This document shows positions 43,511-55,314 of a stretch of DNA of 64,000 bases, one piece after another. Location of the stretch: NCBI RefSeq assembly GCF_000956545.1, contig NZ_JYIT01000084.1, positions 124,001 to 188,000 on the forward strand. Reading direction: 5' to 3'. Source of the stretch: Microbacterium azadirachtae. Its GTDB lineage: Bacteria > Actinomycetota > Actinomycetes > Actinomycetales > Microbacteriaceae. A program made the translations under genes and the position numbers. The stretch's first letter is position 1. Each line of letters begins with the position of its first letter. Under the pieces are notes generated by a model, which saw only the letters and a list, made by a program, of their open reading frames with translations, did no database searches and was not told the DNA's origin.

Positions 43511-44929
43511 ATGCCTACGTCCACCCCCACCTCGTCGTTCGTGATCGTCGCCAACCGCCTTCCCGTCGACCGTGTGCAGGGCCCCGACGGCTCCGAGGTC
43601 TGGCGCCGCTCCCCGGGCGGCCTGGTCGCCGCGCTCGAGCCCGTGATGCGGGCCGTCGACGGGGCCTGGGTCGGCTGGGCCGGACAGCCTGACCTCGAGC
43701 TCAAGCCGTTCACCGAGGACGGCATCCGCCTGCTCCCGGTGCCGCTCTCCGCCCAGGAGGTCGAGGAGTACTACGAGGGCTTCGCCAACGACACGATCTG
43801 GCCGCTGTACCACGACGTCATTGCGCCCCCGCAGTTCCATCGCGAGTGGTGGGACGCCTACGTCCGGGTGAACCGGCGCTTCGCCGACCGCGCGGCGAGC
43901 GCGGTGTCCGAGGGTGGCACCGTGTGGGTGCACGACTACCAGCTCCAGCTCGTCCCCGCGATGCTGCGCGAGCGCCGGCCCGACCTCACGATCGGGTACT
44001 TCCACCACATCCCGTTCCCGGCGCACGGCCTCTATGCCCAGCTGCCGTGGCGCGACCAGGTGCTGCAGGGCCTCCTCGGCGCCGACGTCGTCGGCTTCCA
44101 GCGTGCGCAGGACGCGACCAACTTCCTTGCCGCCGTGCGGCGTCGCCTGCGGCTGGACGTCAAGGGATCCACCGTGTCCGTGCCGTACGGCGGCCCGCGC
44201 ACCTCCGTCGCCCGGGCCTTCCCAATCTCGATCGACACGACGCCCTACGTCGAGCTCGCCGCCCGTCCGGACGTCCGCGCCAGGGCCGCGGAGATCCGGG
44301 AGGGGCTCGGCAACCCGAAGAAGATCCTCCTCGGCGTCGACCGCCTCGACTACACGAAGGGGATCCGGCACCGGATCAAGGCCTTCGGCGAGCTGCTGGA
44401 TCAGGGGCGCATCTCGGTCGAGGACGTGACGCTCGTGCAGGTCGCGAGCCCCAGCCGTGAGCGTGTGGACGCCTACGTGCAGCTGCGCGACGAGATCGAG
44501 CTCGCGGTCGCCCGGATCAACGGTGACCACGACACGATGGACCACACGGCGATCCGCTACCTGCACCAGGGCTTCCCCCGGGAGGAGATGGTGGCCCTCT
44601 ACCTCGCGGCCGACGCGATGCTCGTCACCGCCCTGCGCGACGGGATGAACCTGGTCGCGAAGGAGTACGTCGCCACCCGCGGCGATCACCGCGGCGTGCT
44701 CGTGCTGAGCGAGTTCACGGGCGCGGCCGACGAGCTGCGCCAGGCCGTGCTGGTCAACCCGCACGACATCGAGGGGCTCAAGGATGCGATCATGCAGGCC
44801 GTGGAGATGCCTCCGCGCGAACAGGCGCGCCGGATGAGGGCGCTGCGCAAGCGGGTGCTGGAGAACGACGTGAACGCCTGGTCCCAGGAGTTCCTGACCG
44901 CCCTCGAGAACGTACGGAGCAGCCGATGA
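43511..44929 (+). CDS. otsA: Trehalose-6-phosphate synthase
   Basis: OtsA joins UDP-glucose and glucose 6-phosphate. The 472-residue GT20 enzyme has the N-terminal ANRLPVDR, WRRSPGGLVAALEP, YFHHIPFP, GVDRLDYTKGI and the nucleotide-sugar motif ALRDGMNLVAKEYVA. A GAGGAG ribosome binding site precedes the ATG. Its stop overlaps otsB by four bases. Trehalose protects against desiccation and osmotic stress. Confidence 0.96.
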   Translation: MPTSTPTSSFVIVANRLPVDRVQGPDGSEVWRRSPGGLVAALEPVMRAVDGAWVGWAGQPDLELKPFTEDGIRLLPVPLSAQEVEEYYEGFANDTIWPLYHDVIAPPQFHREWWDAYVRVNRRFADRAASAVSEGGTVWVHDYQLQLVPAMLRERRPDLTIGYFHHIPFPAHGLYAQLPWRDQVLQGLLGADVVGFQRAQDATNFLAAVRRRLRLDVKGSTVSVPYGGPRTSVARAFPISIDTTPYVELAARPDVRARAAEIREGLGNPKKILLGVDRLDYTKGIRHRIKAFGELLDQGRISVEDVTLVQVASPSRERVDAYVQLRDEIELAVARINGDHDTMDHTAIRYLHQGFPREEMVALYLAADAMLVTALRDGMNLVAKEYVATRGDHRGVLVLSEFTGAADELRQAVLVNPHDIEGLKDAIMQAVEMPPREQARRMRALRKRVLENDVNAWSQEFLTALENVRSSR

Positions 44930-45717
44930 CGCGCGACTGGACCCCCGCAGGCGAGCCGGATCCCGCCCTTGCGGAGATCGCCCGCACGCCGCGCCTGCTG
45001 GTCGCGCTCGACTTCGACGGCACCGTGTCGCCGCACGTCGCAGATCCGATGGCGGCCAGGGCGCTGCCGGCGGCCGTCGCCGCGGTGAAGCGCCTGGCAG
45101 CGCTTCCCGAGACGTTCGTCGCGTACGCCTCCGGCCGGAGCCTGCACGACCTGCGCGAGATCACCGAGCACGAGGACGGCTCGCCCATCCTGCTCGCGGC
45201 ATCGCACGGCGCGCAGTTCTGGTTCCCCGACACCGGGGAGGAGACGGATCTCTCCTCCGAGCCGGCGGACCGGGCCGAGGTCGTCTCCGAGCTGCGGGCG
45301 CTGATCGCCGATCTCGACGGCGTGGTGCACGAGCCCAAGACGTTCGGCTTCGGCGTGCACACCCGCACGGCCGCGCCCGGGCAGGAGGAGATCGCGTTCC
45401 TGCGCGTCGAGAAGTGGGCGGCCGAGCGGATCCCGTCCTGGCGCAGGCGCACCGGCCACCACCTGCGCGAGTTCTCCTGGCGCGACGAGGGTAAGGACGC
45501 GGCGCTCGCGCGGCTGCGCGCGCACGTGCACGCGACCGGGGTGCTGTTCGCCGGCGACGATGTCACCGACGAGGACGGCATGCGCACGCTGGGACCCGCG
45601 GACCTCGGCGTGCGGATCGGCACGGGGGAGACCGCGGCGACACTGCGCGTCCCGGATCCGGCCGCGTTCGCCGGTCTGCTCCACGCGCTGGCCGAAGCGC
45701 GGGCGGCCGCGCAATAG
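44926..45717 (+). CDS. otsB: Trehalose-6-phosphate phosphatase
   Basis: OtsB removes the phosphate from the OtsA product. The 263-residue HAD-fold enzyme shows the nucleophile motif LDFDGTVSP (residue about 28), YASGRS, EFSWRDEGKDAAL and the metal motif FAGDDVTDEDGM. The ATG overlaps the otsA stop (ATGA). Confidence 0.95.
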   Translation: MTRDWTPAGEPDPALAEIARTPRLLVALDFDGTVSPHVADPMAARALPAAVAAVKRLAALPETFVAYASGRSLHDLREITEHEDGSPILLAASHGAQFWFPDTGEETDLSSEPADRAEVVSELRALIADLDGVVHEPKTFGFGVHTRTAAPGQEEIAFLRVEKWAAERIPSWRRRTGHHLREFSWRDEGKDAALARLRAHVHATGVLFAGDDVTDEDGMRTLGPADLGVRIGTGETAATLRVPDPAAFAGLLHALAEARAAAQ

Positions 45718-46141
45718 ACTGCTTCCATGCGCGCGCAGCACGGTTCCGGTCGTCCGGTCGTCGCGCGCGCGGGCGTCCAGGGCCGCCGCGATCATGCGTT
45801 AGGCTTGATGCACGTTCGATCCGTGATCGGCACAACCGGATCCCGGATGGAACGCAGAGCTTCGGCGGCCTCGCAGGCCGTCGGGCGCGATGGTGATCTG
45901 ATTCGGGTCGATATCGCGGCTCGCGCTCTCGGCTCACTCGCCGGGACGCCAGAGCCGGGCTCCTTCCGCGACGAGGTTCGTCGCGACGCAGAGCCGACCT
46001 CTCCGCGCTGCACCCGAGGCGTTCCAGCCCCCTTTTCCCGACCCGTGCGGCCCGCTCCCGGCGGACCGGGTCGGACAGTCGTCCGCGGCAGGACTCCGTC
46101 CTCCCGCTTCCGCCGATCGTTCATCACCGCAAGGAACCTTC
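45718..46141 (+). other. 424-base leader region of ilvBNC
   Basis: No gene is supported. A TAGGCT -10-like hexamer is at 45800-45805, so the ilv mRNA would carry a leader of about 330 bases. The leader holds a perfect eight-base hairpin (CGCGACGA-GGT-TCGTCGCG, 45967-45985) and a smaller CCCGG-CGGA-CCGGG stem. Open frames (for example an ATG at 45808) are not rich in Ile, Val or Leu codons. Attenuation is plausible but not shown. Confidence 0.5.
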
Positions 46142-47944
46142 ATGACCGCTGATACCGCTCCAGCCGTCCCTCGTCCGCCTGCTCGTCCGACGGCGGCCCC
46201 CGTTCTCACCGGCGCGCAGGCCGTCGTCCGCTCCCTCGAGCTCCTCGGGGTCACCGATGTGTTCGGCATCCCCGGCGGGGCGATCATGGAGGTCTACGAC
46301 CCGCTGATGGCGTCGACCGAGCTCCGTCACATCCTCGTGCGTCACGAGCAGGGCGGGGGCCACGCGGCCGAGGGCTACGCGACCGCCTCCGGAAAGGTCG
46401 GCGTCACCATCGCGACGTCCGGCCCCGGTGCGACCAACCTGGTCACCGCGATCGCCGACGCCTACATGGACTCCATCCCGATCGTCGCGATCACCGGCCA
46501 GGTCTTCTCCCGTCTGATGGGCACGGACGCGTTCCAGGAGGCCGACATCGTCGGCATCACGATGCCGATCACGAAGCACTCGATCCTGGTCAAGCGCCCG
46601 GAGGACATCCCCGGCGCCATCGCCGCGGCGTTCGAGATCGCCAGCACGGGACGTCCTGGCCCCGTGCTCGTGGACATCACCAAGGACGCGCAGCAGGCCA
46701 CGGCACCGTTCGTGTGGCCGCCGAAGTACGACCTGCCCGGCTACCGTCCGGTGACGAAGGCGCACGGCAAGCAGATCCAGGCCGCGGCGACGCTGCTCGC
46801 CGAGGCCAAGAAGCCGGTGCTGTACGTGGGCGGCGGCATCATCCGCGGCCGCGCGTCGGAGGAGCTGCTGGCGCTCGCCGAGCTCACCGGCGCCCCGGTC
46901 GTGACCACCCTGATGGCCCGCGGCGCGTTCCCCGACTCGCACCCGCAGCACGTCGGCATGCCCGGCATGCACGGCACGGTGCCCGCCGTGCTGGCGCTGC
47001 AGGAGGCGGATCTGCTGGTCGCCCTCGGCACCCGGTTCGACGACCGCGTCACGGGCAAGGCCGAGCTGTTCGCGCCGAACGCCAAGGTCGTGCACGTCGA
47101 CATCGACCCGGCCGAGATCTCCAAGATCCGCACCGCCGACGTCCCGATCGTGGGCGGCGTGCGCGAGGTCATCACCGATCTGGAGGCGGCGTTCCGCGGC
47201 CTCACCGGCGGGGCCAAGGGCGACATCGAGGAGTGGTGGGCCTACCTCGACGGCCTGCGCGCCGAGTTCCCTCTCGGCTACACGGCTCCCGAGGACGGCC
47301 TGATGTCGCCGCAGCACGTGATCCAGCGGATCGGCGAGCTCACCGGCCCGGAGGCGGTCTACGCCGCGGGCGTCGGCCAGCACCAGATGTGGGCGGCGCA
47401 GTTCATCAAGTACGAGCGCCCCAACTCCTGGCTGAACTCCGGCGGCGCCGGCACCATGGGCTACGCCGTGCCCGCGGCGATGGGCGCCAAGGTCGCCGAG
47501 CCGGAGCGCGTGGTGTGGGCGATCGACGGCGACGGCTGCTTCCAGATGACCAATCAGGAGCTGGCGACCTGCGTCATCAACGACATCCCGATCAAGGTCG
47601 CGATCATCAACAACTCCTCCCTCGGCATGGTCCGCCAGTGGCAGACCCTGTTCTACGAGGGCCGGCACTCGAACACCGACCTGAACACCGGGCACGGCAC
47701 GATCCGGATCCCCGACTTCGTCAAGCTCGCCGAGGCGTACGGCTGCCTCGCGATCCGGGTGGAGAAGGAGGAGGAGATCGACGCCGCCATCAAACTGGCC
47801 CTCGAGACGAACGACCGTCCCGTCGTGATCGACTTCGTCGTGAGCGCCGACGCCATGGTGTGGCCGATGGTGCCGCAGGGCGTCAGCAACAGCTACATCC
47901 AGTACGCGCGCGACCACGCGCCCGCCTTCGACGAGGAGGACTGA
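46142..47944 (+). CDS. ilvB: Acetolactate synthase large subunit
   Basis: IlvB makes acetolactate or acetohydroxybutyrate for valine, leucine and isoleucine. The 600-residue thiamine-diphosphate enzyme has the catalytic glutamate in [14 protein letters not shown], the FAD/CoA-site region GVRE and the ThDP motif [12 protein letters not shown] ending NN. It begins the ilvBNC operon; ilvN starts three bases after its stop. Confidence 0.97.
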   Translation: MTADTAPAVPRPPARPTAAPVLTGAQAVVRSLELLGVTDVFGIPGGAIMEVYDPLMASTELRHILVRHEQGGGHAAEGYATASGKVGVTIATSGPGATNLVTAIADAYMDSIPIVAITGQVFSRLMGTDAFQEADIVGITMPITKHSILVKRPEDIPGAIAAAFEIASTGRPGPVLVDITKDAQQATAPFVWPPKYDLPGYRPVTKAHGKQIQAAATLLAEAKKPVLYVGGGIIRGRASEELLALAELTGAPVVTTLMARGAFPDSHPQHVGMPGMHGTVPAVLALQEADLLVALGTRFDDRVTGKAELFAPNAKVVHVDIDPAEISKIRTADVPIVGGVREVITDLEAAFRGLTGGAKGDIEEWWAYLDGLRAEFPLGYTAPEDGLMSPQHVIQRIGELTGPEAVYAAGVGQHQMWAAQFIKYERPNSWLNSGGAGTMGYAVPAAMGAKVAEPERVVWAIDGDGCFQMTNQELATCVINDIPIKVAIINNSSLGMVRQWQTLFYEGRHSNTDLNTGHGTIRIPDFVKLAEAYGCLAIRVEKEEEIDAAIKLALETNDRPVVIDFVVSADAMVWPMVPQGVSNSYIQYARDHAPAFDEED

Positions 47945-47947
47945 TCC

Positions 47948-48457
47948 ATGTCCACGCATGTGCTGAGCCTCCTGGTGGAGGACACCCCGGGCATCCTGAC
48001 CCGCGTCGCGGGCCTGTTCGCGCGCCGCGGCTTCAACATCGAGTCCCTCGCCGTGGGCGTGACCGAGGTGCCGGGCGTCTCCCGTATCACGGTCGTCGTC
48101 GACGTCGAGGAGTTCCCGCTCGAGCAGGTGACCAAGCAGCTGAACAAGCTGATCAACGTCATCAAGATCGTGGAGCTGGAGCAGAACTCCTCCGTGCAGC
48201 GCGAGCACATGCTCATCAAGGTGCGCACGGACAACAACAGCCGCTCGAACGTGCTCGAGGTCGTGAACCTCTTCCGCGCGTCCGTCGTGGACTACGCGCC
48301 CGAGGCGCTGGTGGTCGAGGTCACCGGCGACAAGGGCAAGGTGGACGCGCTGTTGAGAGCGCTCGAGCCGTTCGGCATCAAGGAGCTCGCCCAGTCGGGC
48401 CTGCTCGCGATCGGCCGCGGCGGCAAGAGCATCACCGAGCGCGTGCTGCGCAGCTGA
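47948..48457 (+). CDS. ilvN: Acetolactate synthase small subunit
   Basis: The 169-residue regulatory subunit carries an N-terminal ACT domain (LSLLVEDTPGILTRVAGLFA, then RRGFNIESLAVG) that binds valine for feedback control, and a C-terminal ALS_ss domain. It lies between ilvB and ilvC with standard spacing. Confidence 0.96.
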   Translation: MSTHVLSLLVEDTPGILTRVAGLFARRGFNIESLAVGVTEVPGVSRITVVVDVEEFPLEQVTKQLNKLINVIKIVELEQNSSVQREHMLIKVRTDNNSRSNVLEVVNLFRASVVDYAPEALVVEVTGDKGKVDALLRALEPFGIKELAQSGLLAIGRGGKSITERVLRS

Positions 48458-49570
<1,113 letters not shown>

Positions 49571-49587
49571 CCCTCGCCTCACCGGAA

Positions 49588-49611
49588 CGGGCGTCCCTGC
49601 GGGGGCGCCCG
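49588..49611 (+). terminator. Terminator of ilvBNC
   Basis: A ten-base stem with one G-T pair (CGGGCGTCCC and GGGGCGCCCG), loop TGCG, is followed by CTCTGTGTCTTC. It lies 17 bases after the ilvC stop. Confidence 0.75.
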
Positions 49612-49705
49612 CTCTGTGTCTTCGGGGGAGGGTCTACGCGTTTCGTGTCGGTCGCCTGCGGGCGTCCTCGCTCAACGGCCCCAGAGGGGACCGCGGGGGC
49701 CGGGG

Positions 49706-50826
<1,121 letters not shown>

Positions 50827-50830
<4 letters not shown>

Positions 50831-52371
50831 GTGGTCTCCGCCTTCGAGGATGCGGTGGTTTCCGGTTCGACGGCGGCCGGGTCGGCGGCGCGCCCGGTGG
50901 ACAGGACGGCCGACTGCCGGAAGAGCAGGTACGTCATGGGTGCGGACAGCACGATCAGCAGTGTCGCATAGGGGGCTGCGCCGGCGAAGTCGATCTCGCT
51001 CGACAGGCTCCAGAACCGGGTGGCGAGCGTCTGCACGCCGATCGGCGAGAGCAGCAGCGTCGCGGTGAGCTCGCCGGCGACGGCGAGGAACACCATCGCG
51101 AGGGCGGCAGCGGTCGCCGGCGCGACCAGGCGCAGCGTCACGCCCAGGAACGCGCGCGCCGGACGCCGGCCCAGGGCCTGCGCCGCCTCCTCGAGGCTGC
51201 GCGGCGCCTGCGCGATGCCCGCCTGCAGCGGCACCAGCGCGCGGGGGAGGAAGAGCAGCGCGTACGCGATGAGCAGCAGCGCCGTGGTCTGGTACAGCGC
51301 GGGCACGAAGAAGAGCGACACGGTGACGAGTGCCAGCGCGAGGACGATGCCCGGCATGGAGCTCGTCACGTAGTTGGTGCGCTCCAGCAGCCGGCTGAAC
51401 GCACCGGGCCGGCGCACCGCGAGCCAGGACAGCGGGAAGGCGGCGAGGACGGTGACCACGCCGCCGCCGAGCGCGAGACCGAGGGTCTGCAGCAGCGTCG
51501 GCACGAGATCGGGCGCCGTCCAGACCCCCGCGCCTCCGTACGCCAGCCACCCGCCGATCACGACGGCGGGCACGCCCAGCGCGGCGATCCCGAGCGCGAG
51601 CAGAGCCAGCTGTGCCGGGATCTGCCATCCCCGCAACCGGATCCGGCGGGGCGGTGCGGCGGTGCCGGATCCGATCCGCGCGTAGCGGGCGCGTCCGCGG
51701 GCCCGGCTCTCCAGGAGGAGCAGGGCGAAGCACAGCAGCATCAGCACGCCCGAGAGCATGCTGCCCGCCGAGCCGTTGAACGTGGAGCGGTACTGGTCCA
51801 TGATCGCGGTCGTGAAGGTGTCGAACCGGATCAGCGCGAACGCGCCGTACTCGCTGAGCAGATGAAGGCCCACGAGCAGCGCCCCGCCCAGCAGCGCGAG
51901 CCGCAGCTGCGGCAGCACCGTGCCGAAGAACACCCGCACCGGACTGCGCCCGAGGCTCGCCGCGGCCTGCTCGAGTGCGGGATCCAGCCGGGCCAGTGCC
52001 GCACGCACCGGCAGATACACCAGGGGGAAATACGACAGCGTCGCCAGCAGCACACCGGATCCGAGTCCGGCGAGCGACGGGATCGCCGACACCCACGCAT
52101 AGGAGTTCACGAAGGCGGGGATCGCGAGCGGCATCGCGAGCACCGCTCCCCAGGCGCCGGCGCCCGCAAGCGACGTGCGCTCCACGAGCCAGGCGCCGCC
52201 CACGCCGATCACCGCGCACAGCGGCACGGTGATCGCGACCAGCAGCACGGTGTTCGTCAGGAGCTCGCCGACGCGGGGCCGCAGGATCAGGGACGCCGAT
52301 TCGGCCCAGCCGATCTGCGCCGCTGTGGTGACCACGAAGATCAGCGGCAGCAGGGAGAGCGCCGCGACCAC
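50827..52371 (-). CDS. Iron(III) ABC transporter permease (two fused halves)
   Basis: The permease has about twelve membrane helices with two EAA-type loops (EQAAASLGRSPVRVFFGTVL and EEAAQALGRRPARAFLG), as in FbpB. The first usual start codon is GTG at 52371, which falls inside the first membrane helix. The frame stays open upstream to the binding-protein stop and adds RSTGSWLIAAGVV, completing that helix, but contains no ATG, GTG or TTG. An ATC at 52479 with AAGG upstream is a possible unusual start. The annotated start is therefore a lower bound. Confidence 0.82.
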
Positions 52372-52422
52372 GACGCCCGCGGCGATGACGAGCCACGATC
52401 CGGTGCTGCGGGAGACGCCGCG

Positions 52423-52454
52423 GGGCGGCCGGAGCCGTTGCGCTCCGGCCGCCC
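52423..52454 (-). terminator. Hairpin between binding protein and permease
   Basis: A perfect 13-base stem (GGGCGGCCGGAGC and its complement, six-base loop) lies 35 bases after the binding-protein stop. Such hairpins often lower permease expression relative to the binding protein. It may also be within permease coding sequence. Confidence 0.6.
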
Positions 52455-52488
52455 GTCGGGAGGTGGTCGTCGTGGTGATGTCTGCGCC

Positions 52489-53541
52489 TTAGAGCAGGCC
52501 CGCCTGGGTCATCAGATCGGTGACCTGCTTGGAGTTCAGCGTAGCCGGGTCGATGGTCGGCGCCTGCAGGTCCTTGAGCGGGACGAGCTTCGGGTTGGCG
52601 GCGACGCCGGATCCGACCGGGTACTCGAACGAGGTGCCCGTCTGCAGGATCTTCTGTCCCTCGGGGCCCGTGACGAACGCCAGGAACTTCTGCGCCGCGG
52701 CCTGGTGCTTGCTCGACTTCAGGACGCCGCCGCCGGACACCGACACGAACGCCCCCGGATCCTGGTTCTTGAAGTAGTGCAGCTGCACGTTCTTCGAGTT
52801 CTCGCCGGTCGCCGCCTGATCGCCGAACCAGTAGTAGTGGTAGATGACGGCGCCGTCGATCTCGCCAGCGTTGACCGCCTTCATCGCGGTGGAGTTGCCC
52901 TTGTAGGCGACCGAGTTCGTCTTCATGGCCTTCAGCCACTCCTCGGCGGCGTCGGCGCCCTTGAGCTGCACGAGCGCCGAGACGATGGCCTGGAAGTCGG
53001 CGCCGGAGGGCGATGCGGCCCAGCGGCCCTTCCACGACGGGTCGGCGAGATCCATCAGGGACTTCGGCAGCTGCGCCTCGGTGAGCTTCGACGTGTTGTA
53101 GGCGAACACGGTCGAGCGGGCCGCGATGCCGACCCACTTGCCGGAGGACGGACGGTACTCGGTGGGGACGTTCTTGAGCGCCTCCTCACCCGGCGAGGTG
53201 AACAGCCCTGCCTTCTCGACGGCCGACATCGAGGGCGAGTTCTCGGTGAGGAACACGTCGGCGGGGGAGCGGTCGCCCTCCTGGATCAGCTGCTGGGACA
53301 TCTCGGTGTCGTCGCCGTTGCGCACCTGGACCTTGATGCCGGTCGCCTTGGTGAAGGCGTCGATCCAGGACTTGGTGAGCTCCTCGTGCTGGGCGTTGTA
53401 GACCGTGATGGTCTGCCCGGCGAGGTCGTCGCCCCCGGAGGTGCTGGACGTGGGCGCGGAGGAGCCGCTGCACGCGGTGAGCGCGAGGGCGAAGGCGGAG
53501 GCCGCAGCCGCGGCGGAGAGCAGTCGGAGGGAACGGTTCAC
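52489..53541 (-). CDS. Iron(III)-binding lipoprotein of an ABC transporter
   Basis: The 350-residue protein has a lipoprotein signal (LALTAC, cysteine near residue 24) and an FbpA/FutA-type binding fold: ITVYNAQHEELTKSWIDAF, SPADVFLTENS, the ferric-binding tyrosine region AVIYHYYWFG and GTSFEYPVGSGV. It should capture ferric iron outside the membrane. An iron box at 53588-53606 lies just upstream, so it is probably induced by iron shortage. Confidence 0.92.
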   Translation of the reverse strand: MNRSLRLLSAAAAASAFALALTACSGSSAPTSSTSGGDDLAGQTITVYNAQHEELTKSWIDAFTKATGIKVQVRNGDDTEMSQQLIQEGDRSPADVFLTENSPSMSAVEKAGLFTSPGEEALKNVPTEYRPSSGKWVGIAARSTVFAYNTSKLTEAQLPKSLMDLADPSWKGRWAASPSGADFQAIVSALVQLKGADAAEEWLKAMKTNSVAYKGNSTAMKAVNAGEIDGAVIYHYYWFGDQAATGENSKNVQLHYFKNQDPGAFVSVSGGGVLKSSKHQAAAQKFLAFVTGPEGQKILQTGTSFEYPVGSGVAANPKLVPLKDLQAPTIDPATLNSKQVTDLMTQAGLL

Positions 53542-53587
53542 GGGGAGTCCTTCAGGCGGGAGTGGTGCGAGAGTCGCGACTCACATC

Positions 53588-53606
53588 ATAGGTAAGGCAA
53601 TCCTCA
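53588..53606 (-). promoter_or_regulatory. DtxR/IdeR-type iron box
   Basis: ATAGGTAAGGCAATCCTCA matches the DtxR consensus TTAGGTTAGSCTAACCTAA at 14 of 19 positions, including both AGG and CCT arms. It lies 47-65 bases before the iron-binding protein start. Confidence 0.75.
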
Positions 53607-53672
53607 CCCGCCAATCCGGTGACTTTCCTGTGAGACCCGCATCGCGGACGGCGAGAGCGCCCGTGAGGGCGA

Positions 53673-54536
53673 TCACGTCAGGCCGTAGAACCGCGCGGCG
53701 TTGCCCCAGAAGAGGTCGTCGGCGTCCAGGTCGCGGTGCGCGGCCCAGTCCTCGACCGTCCGCGCCCAGAGCTCGCGGCGCTCCGGCCGGTAGCCCGCGG
53801 CGCCGGCGGCGACGGCGGAGACGGGCCAGTCGCTGCCCCAGAGCAGCCGATCCGGTCCGAAGGCCTCGGCCGCCGCGTCGAGGAACGGGTTGACCTGCGC
53901 GCCGTCCCAGTCGCCGCCGGACTCGGCAGGGAGGCCGGAGAGCTTCACCGACACGTTCGGATGCGCGGCGAGCTCACGGATCCCGCGCATCCACGCCGCG
54001 TCGGGCGCCTGGGGTCGCGAGGGGGTGCCGACCGCGGGCTTGCCGAGATGGTCGAGCACGATCGCCAGGTCGGGCACGGCCGCGGCGAGAGCCGACACGT
54101 CCGGCAGCTGGGGGGCGCGCACGCACGCGTCGAAGCGCAGTCCGCGCGCCGCGAGAGCCTCGGCCCCGGCGAGGAAGGCGGGTGTCGTCGCCGTCGCGAG
54201 AGGCTCTCCCTGCAGCAGATGACGCACGCCGACGACGAGCGCGGTCTCCGCGAGGGCGTCGAGGTGCTGGATCGTGGCCTCGCCGCGATCGAGTCGTGCG
54301 CCGGCCACGATCCCGATGACGCCCGTGTCCGCGGCCGTCTCCGACACCCAGCGCACCTCGTCGAGGAACTGGGCCTGCACGCACTCGGCCTGCACGAAGA
54401 CGGCGGCCGTCTCGGTGCCCGCCGGCGCCTGCGCGAGCTCGTCCGCGGTGAAGCGGTTCGCGAGAGGACCTTCGAGCCAGTCGTAGTCGAGCCGGGACGG
54501 ATCCCACAGGTGCAGATGGGAGTCGAGGACGCGCAT
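53673..54536 (-). CDS. L-fuconolactone hydrolase (amidohydrolase family 2)
   Basis: The 287-residue enzyme has the metal motif DSHLHLWDP at residue 4, GVRHLLQGEP, VLDHLGKP and LLWGSDWPV. It resembles lactonases for L-fucono-1,5-lactone, and its place among fucose genes supports opening of the lactone to L-fuconate. GGAAGGA precedes the ATG at 54536. It is divergent from the GntR gene, with a shared operator between. Confidence 0.87.
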   Translation of the reverse strand: MRVLDSHLHLWDPSRLDYDWLEGPLANRFTADELAQAPAGTETAAVFVQAECVQAQFLDEVRWVSETAADTGVIGIVAGARLDRGEATIQHLDALAETALVVGVRHLLQGEPLATATTPAFLAGAEALAARGLRFDACVRAPQLPDVSALAAAVPDLAIVLDHLGKPAVGTPSRPQAPDAAWMRGIRELAAHPNVSVKLSGLPAESGGDWDGAQVNPFLDAAAEAFGPDRLLWGSDWPVSAVAAGAAGYRPERRELWARTVEDWAAHRDLDADDLFWGNAARFYGLT

Positions 54537-54573
54537 GGTCACATCCTTCCGCATCCCGGTCCTCGGCGTGCCG

Positions 54574-54588
54574 TAGACATCCGATGAA
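54574..54588. promoter_or_regulatory. Candidate fucose-regulon operator 1
   Basis: TAGACATCCGATGAA contains ACATC-C-GATG plus A, one base off the perfect ACATC-S-GATGT of the other two sites. It covers the -35 region of the leaderless gntR gene and lies 38 bases before the fuconolactonase start. Confidence 0.65.
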
Positions 54589-54613
54589 TGCGCGAAGCGC
54601 ATAGGATGACGCC

Positions 54614-55291
54614 ATGGCAGTGACCGACGAGGCGATCGAGAAGATCAAAGCGATGATCGTGTCGGGCGAGCTCGGCCCGGGAGATCGGCTGCCGCCCGAG
54701 AAGGAGCTGGCCGAGCGCCTCGGACTCTCCCGCAACTCGATGCGCGAGGCCGTCAAGGCCCTCGAGGTCATCCGCGTGCTCGACGTGCGCCGCGGCGACG
54801 GCACCTACGTGACCAGCCTCGAACCGCACCTGCTGCTCGAGGCCATCACCTTCGTGATCGACATGCACGACGACGACTCCCTGCTCGAGCTCTTCGCGGT
54901 GCGCCGGATGCTCGAGTCGCAGGCGACGGGGCTCGCGGCCACGCACGGCGATGCCGAGGCGATCGCCGCGCTGCAGGCCGAGATCGCCGGCGTCGACTCC
55001 GGCGTCTCGATCGACGACCTGGTCGCGCACGACATCCGATTCCATCGGGAGATCGTGCAGATGACCGGCAACGCCTACCTCGCGAGCCTCATCGAGAGCC
55101 TGTCCAGCCAGACCATCCGCGCGCGGGTGTGGCGCGGCCTCACCGAGCAGGGCGCGGTGGAGCGCACGCTCTCGGAGCATCGTGCCATCGCCGATGCGAT
55201 CGCCCAGCACGATCCCGCCCTCGCGACGTCGCTCGCGACCGCCCACATCGCAGGCGTGGAGCGCTGGCTGCGCCAGGCCGCCCAGGCCTGA
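54614..55291 (+). CDS. GntR-family (FadR subfamily) regulator of the fucose genes
   Basis: The 225-residue protein has an N-terminal winged helix (RLPPEKELAERLGLSRNSMR, then EAVKALEVIRVLDVRRGDGTYV) and a C-terminal FCD ligand domain with metal-site residues (HDIRFHREI, NAYL, EHRAIADAI). It is the probable factor reading ACATC-S-GATGT. TAGGAT (54602-54607) ends six bases before the ATG, so it is probably leaderless and self-regulated. Confidence 0.88.
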   Translation: MAVTDEAIEKIKAMIVSGELGPGDRLPPEKELAERLGLSRNSMREAVKALEVIRVLDVRRGDGTYVTSLEPHLLLEAITFVIDMHDDDSLLELFAVRRMLESQATGLAATHGDAEAIAALQAEIAGVDSGVSIDDLVAHDIRFHREIVQMTGNAYLASLIESLSSQTIRARVWRGLTEQGAVERTLSEHRAIADAIAQHDPALATSLATAHIAGVERWLRQAAQA

Positions 55292-55314
55292 GACCGGCAC
55301 CACGCGCCGGCAGC

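Noticed and set aside
45727..46152. A 141-codon frame running into ilvB
   Set aside because: It overlaps the ilvB start out of frame, lacks a ribosome binding site and has leader-like, non-coding composition.
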